Made by a program: the position numbers and the translations under genes. The notes below the pieces were generated by a model. The model was not told the DNA's origin. It did not search any database and worked only from the letters and a program-made list of their open reading frames with translations. From JBCCTX01 sp964468435 (GTDB taxonomy: Bacteria; Bacteroidota; Bacteroidia; J057): DNA of 64,000 nt. Position 1 is the first letter of the stretch. Each line of letters starts with the position of its first letter. The stretch is from contig CAYXVE010000001.1 of assembly GCA_964468435.1 (NCBI GenBank), positions 248,001-312,000 of the forward strand, read 5' to 3'. Positions 54,884-62,638 of the stretch are shown piece after piece.

Positions 54884-56656
54884 TCAGGCACCCACGAGGA
54901 ATCCTCCTGCCTGATGTTTCCACAATTTGGCGTATTGCCCGTTTTGCTTGATGAGTTCTGCATGACTGCCATCCTCGATAATCCTGCCATCGGCAATGAC
55001 GATGATGCGATCCATCGCCAGCAAGGTCGATAGCCTATGTGCAATGGCTATTACCGTCTTATGCTGGATTAGTTCCAGCAAAGCTGTCTGGACGATCTGC
55101 TCACTTTCGCTATCCAGCGCACTGGTAGCCTCATCTAGGATCAGGATAGGCGCATTTTTGAGCATTGCCCTGGCAATGCTGATACGCTGGGCCTGCCCTC
55201 CAGAAAGTTTGATACCCCGCTCGCCGACCAGGGTCTGATACCCCTTAGGTAAGCCTTGAATAAATCCATGTGCACCTGCCCGCTGGGCAGCTAGCTCCAC
55301 TTCTTCCAGCGTGGCCTCCAGGTCTCCATATTGTATGTTATCCCTGAGGGATCTGTGAAAAAGATTGCTCTGCTGAGGGACAAAGCTGATAGCGCTTCGC
55401 AGACTGTCCTGACTGACCTGAGCTATATTTTGACCATCGATCAGGATCTCGCCCTCCTGTATGTCATACATGCGCAATACCAGTTTGCTCAGCGTACTTT
55501 TTCCTGCCCCACTTTCTCCCACTAGCCCTACCTTCTGTCCTGCTGGGATCACCAAATTAAAATCCTCGAATACAGTGGTATTGTCATCATAGCGGAAGGT
55601 GACATGCTGGAATTCGATGGTACCTCCTCGAGTGACGAGATCTGGAGATCCCGGCGGGTCTACCAACTTGTGCTCGTGAAGAATTTCTTCCAGCCCTTCC
55701 TGTACCTGGCCGTAATTTTCCATCAACGCGTTGAGACTGTTGCTGATAAATAGCAACGATCCCAGGATTCCCCAGGTCAGGTTGACGATCATCACTACAT
55801 CTCCTACTGTCAAAGTGCCCTGCTCCTTGAGCCAGATGGAAGTAGCTAGCATAGCTGCCAGCAAGATTACCTGCAGGACATTATTCATGACGATCAGGCC
55901 TTCTGAAAACTTCCAGCTTCGGAAGATCTTATTTTTCTGGTCGTCTACATAGTGGAAAACACGTTTTCGCTCAGTGTTGAGATGGGCAAACTGATGTACT
56001 GCCCGTATATTGGTGATGATATCGATCATCTGTCCCTTGAGTTTGGTATAGGAGGCAGCAGCATCTTTGGACAGCCGTGCCTTTTTTCCGACTAATGCTG
56101 CATTCAATGCCAGAAATGCCAGGCACCAAATTGCTAGCAATAAGGCCAGGACGGGTTTGGCCAGCCCTGCGATCAAAATCGATAAGATAAGCCGCAGAAA
56201 GGTCGGCAGAAAGTTCCACAAGGTTTGTGGGAGGATATTGGCAATGCCATTAGATGCATTGGATACCTTGGTAGCCAGTGAGCCTGCAAAGCGGTCGGCA
56301 AAAAAATTGCTGCTGTGTCTGCTCAACCAGTCAAACAGCACGTTGTTGGACAAGGCTCTCACATGTGTGATCCAGCGCATACCCAGATAGCCGCTGATAC
56401 GCCAGCATACCTCAGAAAAAGCATATAGTCCTACAAAAACCCAGGCCCAGGTCCATACCTCATCAGGTGCTTCTGCGAGAGCATCCACTAGCCTCTTTAA
56501 GATATAGGCAATGGAAATATTTGCTGACTGGGCCAGCAACACTGCGATCAGGGCAGGGATCGCATAAGACAGATACATCGAACTCAATCGGTAAATGAAA
56601 GTCAACGCATTGATAGAGTGGGAAATGATCCCTTGCACAGAAGTATTTGAATTCAT
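54884..56656 (-). CDS. ABC exporter (permease fused to ATPase)
   Basis: This 590-residue half-transporter has six predicted helices in residues 20-320, then the ATPase domain with Walker A GESGAGKST (near 392-400), signature LSGGQ (near 495-499), Walker B ILILDEATSAL (near 515-525) and the H-loop IAHR. It acts as a dimer exporting lipid, peptide or drug. It lies convergent to the esterase gene (208 bp between stops). Substrate cannot be predicted. Confidence 0.94.
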   Translation of the reverse strand: MNSNTSVQGIISHSINALTFIYRLSSMYLSYAIPALIAVLLAQSANISIAYILKRLVDALAEAPDEVWTWAWVFVGLYAFSEVCWRISGYLGMRWITHVRALSNNVLFDWLSRHSSNFFADRFAGSLATKVSNASNGIANILPQTLWNFLPTFLRLILSILIAGLAKPVLALLLAIWCLAFLALNAALVGKKARLSKDAAASYTKLKGQMIDIITNIRAVHQFAHLNTERKRVFHYVDDQKNKIFRSWKFSEGLIVMNNVLQVILLAAMLATSIWLKEQGTLTVGDVVMIVNLTWGILGSLLFISNSLNALMENYGQVQEGLEEILHEHKLVDPPGSPDLVTRGGTIEFQHVTFRYDDNTTVFEDFNLVIPAGQKVGLVGESGAGKSTLSKLVLRMYDIQEGEILIDGQNIAQVSQDSLRSAISFVPQQSNLFHRSLRDNIQYGDLEATLEEVELAAQRAGAHGFIQGLPKGYQTLVGERGIKLSGGQAQRISIARAMLKNAPILILDEATSALDSESEQIVQTALLELIQHKTVIAIAHRLSTLLAMDRIIVIADGRIIEDGSHAELIKQNGQYAKLWKHQAGGFLVGA

Positions 56657-56876
56657 CCAAATCGCTTAAAAGTTCAGGGCTAGAGTAGCTTGTAAATTAA
56701 GTTTCGCTCATCAAGTTGGGCTGCAAGTTCGTAAAATCTCCTGAAAAGTTAGGAATTCATAAAAGGATATATATTTTACTGGGTTTGATTTATGTATATT
56801 GTGTAATTTTATGTCATGCTAATGAGACTAATGAAATGAGAAATACTCATATCTTGAGCGAGATGATTAATACAGG

Positions 56877-57755
56877 ATGATGAAGCGTGCAAACATACTT
56901 TTACTGATAGTCATGTTGGGGTTAATACCAAACCTGATAGCACAGGAGCATCCCCGTCTTATTATTCGTTCGGATGATATGGGCTTTTCGCATGGCTCCA
57001 ATGTCGCCAACCAACAACTGCTGGAAACAGGTATGCCCGTCAATATCAGTGTATTGTTTACGGGTCCCTGGTATCGCGAAGCCGTAGAGATCCTCCGGCA
57101 GTATGATCATACATCTATAGGCGTACACCTGTGTGCCAATGCTGAATGGAAAAATTTCAAATGGGGTCCGGTTGCGAGCAAAGATCAGGTGCCTTCACTA
57201 CTCAATGAGGAGGGATATTTCCGGGGCTCTTATCAAGAACTGAATATCGATCACGAACCAGTAGTAGCTGAAATGGAAATTGAATTTCGAGCACAGATAG
57301 AACGGGCACTTGCTACGGGTCTGAAAATAGACTATGTAGACAATCATATAGGAGCTGGTATGCATACTCCGCAACAGCGTGCGATGGTAGAGAAACTAGC
57401 AAAAGAATATGGTCTGGGAATCTCGGGATACTGGGGCGAAAAGCGCCCGGGAAATTTCGGGGGTGATAGTGAGAAAGAACGTAAAGATAAACTCCTGAGA
57501 ATGTTGGATGAAATGGAAGCAGGAAAACTGTATCTCGTGGTCTTTCACCTGGGAATTGATGGGCCGGAAATGCAGGCCATGCAGGATCTCAATGAGCAGG
57601 GTGTGAAAAATATGAGTGAAAACCGTCAGTGGGAAATGAATATACTGGTCGATCCGGAATGTAAAGCGCGAATCGAGAAGCACAATATTGAATTGGTTAC
57701 TTATCAACAGCTCATTGAATCGCTGGGTCTGGAAGCACAACAAATTAGGGACTAA
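56877..57755 (+). CDS. Secreted YdjC/ChbG-like carbohydrate deacetylase
   Basis: This 292-residue protein begins MMKRAN and carries a signal peptide ending in LIAQ. The YdjC-family metal motif IIRSDDMGFSHGSN (Asp-Asp) is at 29-42. The His of SIGVHLCANAEW and the VDNHIGAGMHTP histidines complete the metal site. Family members deacetylate N-acetylated sugars such as diacetylchitobiose. Being secreted, it probably acts on an oligosaccharide outside the cell. It is 17 bp upstream of the propeller-OmpA gene and must share its transcript. Confidence 0.87.
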   Translation: MMKRANILLLIVMLGLIPNLIAQEHPRLIIRSDDMGFSHGSNVANQQLLETGMPVNISVLFTGPWYREAVEILRQYDHTSIGVHLCANAEWKNFKWGPVASKDQVPSLLNEEGYFRGSYQELNIDHEPVVAEMEIEFRAQIERALATGLKIDYVDNHIGAGMHTPQQRAMVEKLAKEYGLGISGYWGEKRPGNFGGDSEKERKDKLLRMLDEMEAGKLYLVVFHLGIDGPEMQAMQDLNEQGVKNMSENRQWEMNILVDPECKARIEKHNIELVTYQQLIESLGLEAQQIRD

Positions 57756-57772
57756 TCAGGGTAACATAGCAC

Positions 57773-59722
57773 ATGAAATATATGGCAATATTCCTCCTAT
57801 GCGTTATAGGGGTTTTTTTAAAGGTAAAAGCTCAACATATACTTTGGGAACGCTTTTACGGAGGTACGGATTACGATGCTGGGCAGAAAATGCTACTCAT
57901 GGAGGATGGGTCAATAGTGATTGCAGGCGAAGTGCGCTCCCGTGATGGGTTGGGAATTACCAATCACAGTGATAACAGTGATGTGTTTGTGCGGCAGATG
58001 GCTGCCCAAGGGATCATCTACTGGCAGGAACTGCTGGGAGGTACCGGCATGGAAATGCTGGCTGATATTGCTCCGTCGCCGGATGGCGGCGTGGTGGTCC
58101 TCGCTACGACAGACTCACAGGACGGTGATCCCGGCGTTGGAAAAGGATATATGGATATTTGGGCTGTAAAAATAAGCTCACAAGGTGAGCTAGTATGGCA
58201 GCGAAGATTAGGAGGAACAGGTAATGATCGGGCACATTCGATTGAACCTATTTCTTCGGGTGGATATATCATTGGAGGGGCCTCCGGATCGAGAAATGGA
58301 GATATGAAAAGCTATCGCTCAGTAGGGCTGGATAGCTGGGTCGCCAGACTGGATGAAGCGGGGAGGCTCATGTGGGAAAAGCATTTTGGAGGCAGGAAAA
58401 ATGAGTGGGCTACCAGGATCAGAGAAGTACGTCCGGACTGGTTTCTGGTCATGAACGGTTCGGATTCGGTAGATGGAGACATTGCTAAAAATTACGGAGA
58501 TAAAGATGCCTGGATTTTTCTGATGGATGGCTGGGGAAATATGGAGTGGCAGGTATCTTTAGGGGGAGAAAAAAACGACGAAATACACGACTGCCTAGTC
58601 GATTCCAATGGCGACCTGCTGCTAGCAGGTACTACCTTATCTTCGGATAGTATGATCCCTCAGCAGCGTGGACAGGGAGACTTCTGGCTGGTGCGCCTAA
58701 ATCCTGATGGAGAGCTTCTATGGAGTAAGACCTATGGAGGTACCTGGTCGGAGGGAATTAGCTCGATCTGCCCTGCTGCCCATGGAGGTTACCTCTTGGC
58801 AGGACTGACCAAGTCCCGGGATATGGATATCGATACGCTCAGGGGTTTTTATGATGCCTTATTGGTAGAGGTGGATCAAGAAGGCAATAAACTGTGGTCT
58901 GGAACCCTAGGGCATCCGGCTAAAGATGCTTTGTTCAGCGTAAAACTGGCCCCTAATGATACTTACCTGGGTATTGGTTTTTCTGAGATCAATCCTAAGC
59001 CTTCCGAAGATGAAATCATTCCTCACATTGGAGGCTTCGATGTGTGGCTGGTCAATTTCACTGAGCCAGACAAAGCGTTGGCAAGTCCTTATCTCACGCC
59101 CGTTTCGATTACTGGTACAGTCACCAACAAAGCGACAGGTGATCCTATCGAGACCACCATCACCTTCCGGGATGGATTGGATATGGATTCGCTATCCAGT
59201 GTCATTTCAAATCCTCAAAATGGGAAGTTTATGGCCAATCTGCCTACCCAGGGATTCGTAGGGGTGGAAGCTTTTGTACCGGGATTCATGTATTACGGTG
59301 AAAACCTCCTGCTGGATACCCTCTTTTCCAAGCCTCGCATACAGCGGGACATAGAGCTTGCGCCGATACGTACAGGCGAACGAGGGATACTGGGTAATAT
59401 ATACTTCGATCCGGGAAAATGGGAAATACTTCCTACTTCAAAGGTTGAACTTCAGCGTATGCTGAAGTTTCTCCAGCTCAACCCCACCCTGGTGATCGAG
59501 TTGGGAGGGCATACCGACAATACTGGTCGCAGACAGGATAAGCAGCAACTCTCTCAAAATCGTGCTGATGCCGTCCGCAAATATCTGATCGATGAGGGAA
59601 TCGATCCGCGCAGACTTATAGCCAGAGGCTATGGCATGTCCAATCCCATTGCTTCCAACAACACAGCATTTGGTAGAAAAAAAAATCGCCGCGTAGAATT
59701 TATGGTGCTCAGAATGAAATAA
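57773..59722 (+). CDS. Seven-bladed beta-propeller protein with OmpA peptidoglycan-binding domain
   Basis: This 649-residue protein has a signal peptide (KVKAQ). Residues 20-440 contain seven repeats of about 50-55 residues, each opening with LW..(F/L)GG (WERFYGGTDYD, WQELLGGTG, WQRRLGGTG, WEKHFGGRK, WQVSLGGEK, WSKTYGGTW, WSGTLGHPA), which fits a seven-bladed propeller. A beta domain at about 445-535 follows, then the OmpA_C domain (about 540-645, IELGGHTDNTGRRQDKQQLS, NPIASNNTAFGRKKNRRVEF) that anchors to peptidoglycan. It is a likely outer-envelope binding or signalling protein. Confidence 0.87.
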   Translation: MKYMAIFLLCVIGVFLKVKAQHILWERFYGGTDYDAGQKMLLMEDGSIVIAGEVRSRDGLGITNHSDNSDVFVRQMAAQGIIYWQELLGGTGMEMLADIAPSPDGGVVVLATTDSQDGDPGVGKGYMDIWAVKISSQGELVWQRRLGGTGNDRAHSIEPISSGGYIIGGASGSRNGDMKSYRSVGLDSWVARLDEAGRLMWEKHFGGRKNEWATRIREVRPDWFLVMNGSDSVDGDIAKNYGDKDAWIFLMDGWGNMEWQVSLGGEKNDEIHDCLVDSNGDLLLAGTTLSSDSMIPQQRGQGDFWLVRLNPDGELLWSKTYGGTWSEGISSICPAAHGGYLLAGLTKSRDMDIDTLRGFYDALLVEVDQEGNKLWSGTLGHPAKDALFSVKLAPNDTYLGIGFSEINPKPSEDEIIPHIGGFDVWLVNFTEPDKALASPYLTPVSITGTVTNKATGDPIETTITFRDGLDMDSLSSVISNPQNGKFMANLPTQGFVGVEAFVPGFMYYGENLLLDTLFSKPRIQRDIELAPIRTGERGILGNIYFDPGKWEILPTSKVELQRMLKFLQLNPTLVIELGGHTDNTGRRQDKQQLSQNRADAVRKYLIDEGIDPRRLIARGYGMSNPIASNNTAFGRKKNRRVEFMVLRMK

Positions 59723-59786
59723 TACACTATAGGAAAATAATTCTTAATTTAAGGACCTGAATATTTTAAGCACAAAAAACTACTAG

Positions 59787-60317
59787 ATGCCACTGAGCCG
59801 AATGCAAACGTACCAGATGCAACTACGCAAGACTCTAGGTCTTGATATGGAAAGATGCCTGAACCTGCTGGAACAGCATATCCATCCCACTTCGCGTAAA
59901 CACAGCGAGCTGATCCTGCAACTTTCCCGCTTCAATGGCGCGAGAATGGAGAAACGTCAAGGGCTCCTCAGCAGCGATCAGGGTAACCTGATCTTCAATC
60001 AGATACGAGCAGCAGTCGTGTTTTTTATCGATGATATGGAAGAGCAGGATATAGCCTGGGAGAACGTCCGGGAGGAAGATTTTGAGGTAAAGCCTTTGCC
60101 TGAAGCGCATCACTCCCCTCAGGGGGCACACCCTTCCCTATCTGAAACCGAACGCAATGGACTGATCCGGCAGCGTAAACTCATAGAAGAAAAGCTCTAT
60201 TTCCTGCAGGAACAATTGCTCCTGGCTATTGCGCCAGATGCAAAATTTGCACTTTCCAAACAGATCGAAGAGCTGGATCAGCAACTGGAAAAAGTTAAGG
60301 CTAAATTAGCCCATTAA
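59787..60317 (+). CDS. EAD11-like effector-associated domain protein with C-terminal coiled coil
   Basis: This 176-residue protein starts with a helical domain at 8-90 (LGLDMERCLNLLEQHI; LILQLSRFNGARMEKRQGLL; NLIFNQIRAAVVFFIDDM) that matches the effector-associated domain (EAD11-like) pattern used as a protein-interaction adaptor in bacterial conflict systems. A Pro/His-rich linker follows. Residues 126-174 are a coiled coil whose EEK-FLQE-AKF-L-KQIEE pattern is repeated in the next gene. There is no catalytic domain. It is predicted to recruit effectors to a common complex. Confidence 0.65.
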   Translation: MPLSRMQTYQMQLRKTLGLDMERCLNLLEQHIHPTSRKHSELILQLSRFNGARMEKRQGLLSSDQGNLIFNQIRAAVVFFIDDMEEQDIAWENVREEDFEVKPLPEAHHSPQGAHPSLSETERNGLIRQRKLIEEKLYFLQEQLLLAIAPDAKFALSKQIEELDQQLEKVKAKLAH

Positions 60318-60322
60318 GCTTG

Positions 60323-60340
60323 GGGACGCCGGGGCGTCCC
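60323..60340 (+). other. Perfect 8-bp GC palindrome between two conflict genes
   Basis: GGGACGCC (60323-60330) and GGCGTCCC (60333-60340) pair around GG, 5 bp after the EAD gene stop. No T run follows. It may be a terminator/attenuator between the two genes, an RNA-stability hairpin, or a dispersed palindrome. Confidence 0.6.
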
Positions 60341-60414
60341 GCCCTGTGGACCCCATGCGCTTATGTATCTTACAAACATCAAATGTGACATATTCATACA
60401 ATTATTGATTATCC

Positions 60415-61485
60415 ATGTCCATCCAACAACTACAAAAATTGCAGCAGATACTGGAGGAGAAGATTGCCTACTTACAAGAGAAATTGGTAATCAAAAGCTC
60501 TGAAGTTGCAAAATTTGAGTTGAAAAAGCAGATCGAGGAAGCAGAGGGAGATCTAGGTCGGGTCAGGCGGGAAATCCAACAGGCATATCGCCTGGATATG
60601 CCTGAAAGTCAGGATGCCTTGGTAGAGAAGATTCGCATGCTCAATCTGGATGAGGTCATGGCCGAAATACATCTGGTCAATTGCAATCGCGAAAAAGTCA
60701 TGGACAAGCTCTGGAATGCTTTCGATGCCAAGTCAGATCAGACTTATCAGTACTATTTCATCTGCGGATGCCGCAAACAGATGCCACCCAGCACGGCTGA
60801 GCGCTTTGTATTCGAACTCATCCATGATGAGTTGGATGAAGACTGGGAGGCTATCAATTACCTTCGCAAACAGGATAGCAACCGGGTGGATATGGAGATA
60901 CTGGAGCTGAAAAATAGCCTAACACGGACCCAGAAAAAGTTCAACAAGCAATTGGCATCGAGGTTTGAGCACTTTTCCCATTTCGACCTCGATGACTTCA
61001 TCCAAAAAGGTATCCCTACGATGAAGGAAAGCTTTGTGGTATCCTTACTGACCCTGGACGAATCTAAATGGAGGGATTTTACCGGAGATTTTTTTCGTTG
61101 GGTGATGAAAAAGTTTTCCCACACCCATCAAAACTGCCCAACTTTTCAGTTCTTTTTTGTAATCTATCTGGACGATTTTTGTGATCTACCCCTGACAAAT
61201 CAGCAGCAAAATATTTTGGATGCGATAGGTCAACTAGTCAGCGAGTTTGATAATGCCTGCAGCATGCATGCAGGCATGAGTCCCGTGACAGAAAAGGACC
61301 TGATCAACTGGTTTGATAGCCTCGGTGAGACCAATGTCTCCCGCATCGATAGCGTGATCGAGACCTTTGTCCACGGGCTGGAAGAAAGCTATCAGCAGCG
61401 CTATCAGGACAAGGGCTTGTTTGACATGGCACACGTAGAGATTTTGCTTCAAAAGGTATTTGAGATTAAGGAAAATAGCTCCTAA
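60415..61485 (+). CDS. Inactive-STAND-like conflict-system protein with shared coiled coil
   Basis: This 356-residue protein begins with the same coiled coil as the EAD protein (residues 4-56, EEKIAYLQEKL at 14-24 and AKFELKKQIEE at 32-42). Residues 70-345 resemble the inactive STAND/P-loop-derived domain seen in bacterial conflict operons: VNCNREKVMDKLWNAFDAKS, YQYYFICGCRKQMPPSTAERFVFELI, and FFVIYLDDFCDLPL; no Walker A (GxxxxGK[ST]) is present. The protein therefore probably binds partners rather than hydrolysing ATP. It is preceded by a 97-bp spacer with a palindrome. Assignment rests on recall of this family and needs profile search. Confidence 0.6.
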   Translation: MSIQQLQKLQQILEEKIAYLQEKLVIKSSEVAKFELKKQIEEAEGDLGRVRREIQQAYRLDMPESQDALVEKIRMLNLDEVMAEIHLVNCNREKVMDKLWNAFDAKSDQTYQYYFICGCRKQMPPSTAERFVFELIHDELDEDWEAINYLRKQDSNRVDMEILELKNSLTRTQKKFNKQLASRFEHFSHFDLDDFIQKGIPTMKESFVVSLLTLDESKWRDFTGDFFRWVMKKFSHTHQNCPTFQFFFVIYLDDFCDLPLTNQQQNILDAIGQLVSEFDNACSMHAGMSPVTEKDLINWFDSLGETNVSRIDSVIETFVHGLEESYQQRYQDKGLFDMAHVEILLQKVFEIKENSS

Positions 61486-61513
61486 TCATAGGGATCCTTA
61501 TGTTTGAATAAAA

Positions 61514-61535
61514 TTCCGGGGATCACTCCCCGGAA
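61514..61535 (+). other. Perfect 9-bp hairpin upstream of the MoxR gene
   Basis: TTCCGGGGA (61514-61522) and TCCCCGGAA (61527-61535) form a perfect stem with loop TCAC. It lies in the 232-bp spacer 61486-61717. There is no T run after it. It could regulate transcription into the MoxR gene or end the previous transcript. Confidence 0.6.
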
Positions 61536-61717
61536 GTATCGTTTCTGGTATGGCGCTCACCTAGATGTAGCTAAGAGCCTTAAAAATGTGATCAATGCTC
61601 TTTTTTTGTCTTTTAATTCTAACTATTGTCGCAATACTGTAGTCGAAGTTAATGTAAAGTGTTTGTTTAACCGGGAAAGATTTTTTTGGTCAAGACGAAA
61701 AAGGAAATGAAAAAACT

Positions 61718-62638
61718 ATGAGTTTTCAACTATACGCCCAAACAGGGCAAAAAGCGCTACCCGACTTCCAGTTCAACCACCGATTGAACGACCCATCGCT
61801 GTATGTACCATCTCAGGAGCTGGTCAATGCCGTGAATGTGGCGCTGACGCTGGGACAACCGCTGTTGCTCACTGGAGAGCCGGGCACCGGTAAGACACAG
61901 CTCGCACATCACATCGCCTATTTTTTCCAGTTGGGTGAGCCGCTGGTTTTCAACGCGCAGACTACCTCCAATGCCAAAGACCTGTTTTACACCTACGACG
62001 CTTTAGGCCACTTTCAATACAATCAGAACAATCCCGAAGCCCTCTCCGCCGTACAGGTAGAGCAACGCTTTATCCGCTATCAGGCACTAGGAGAAGCGAT
62101 ACGCGCACAAGTGCGCAAGGTCGTGCTGATCGACGAGATCGATAAGGCGCCCCGCGACCTGCCCAATGATGTGCTGGCAGCCATTGAAGCCATGGCGTTC
62201 GATGTATCCGAGGTCGGAAAATTCTACAAAGCTGACAACCACCTGCGGCCCATCGTGGTAATTACCAGTAATTCGGAGAAAAACCTGCCCGATGCCTTTC
62301 TTCGTCGAGTCGTCTATTACCATATTCCGTTTCCTAGTCCTGAAGCATTACTGGAGATCGTCAGCGCTAAGATAGACGGCTATGATCAGGTAGCACTTGA
62401 ACCCCTGGTGGCGCATTTCAACCAAATACGTACCGATAAAAGTCTGAAACTCAAGAAAAACCCTGCTACAGCAGAGCTGATCTTCTGGGCCATGCTTTTG
62501 TACAGCATGGGCTTTGACCCTCAAGTGTTGGGTAATGGCAGCCTATCTCCTAAAGATCAAGAAACCCTGCTGACCAGTTATTCTGTCCTGGCCAAAACCC
62601 AGGAAGACCTGAAAGCCTTGAGAAAAAAGTTTTCCTAG
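61718..62638 (+). CDS. MoxR-family AAA+ ATPase of the conflict locus
   Basis: This 306-residue AAA+ ATPase has Walker A GEPGTGKT at 53-60, Walker B VVLIDE at 135-140 followed by IDKAPRDLPND, sensor 1 (VVITSNSEKNLPDAFLRR, Asn) and the arginine-finger helix. The N-terminal text (YVPSQELVNAVNVALTLGQPLL) is MoxR-like. MoxR ATPases remodel or load complexes, usually with a vWA-domain partner. That partner is the next gene, whose ATG begins at 62639, immediately after this gene's stop codon. The gene is less A+T-rich than much of the window, as is the downstream partner. Confidence 0.92.
   Translation: MSFQLYAQTGQKALPDFQFNHRLNDPSLYVPSQELVNAVNVALTLGQPLLLTGEPGTGKTQLAHHIAYFFQLGEPLVFNAQTTSNAKDLFYTYDALGHFQYNQNNPEALSAVQVEQRFIRYQALGEAIRAQVRKVVLIDEIDKAPRDLPNDVLAAIEAMAFDVSEVGKFYKADNHLRPIVVITSNSEKNLPDAFLRRVVYYHIPFPSPEALLEIVSAKIDGYDQVALEPLVAHFNQIRTDKSLKLKKNPATAELIFWAMLLYSMGFDPQVLGNGSLSPKDQETLLTSYSVLAKTQEDLKALRKKFS

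Noticed and set aside
61504..61710. Short plus-strand frame in the spacer upstream of the MoxR gene.
   Set aside because: It begins with an alternative codon inside a hairpin, has no protein-like pattern and ends just before the MoxR start.
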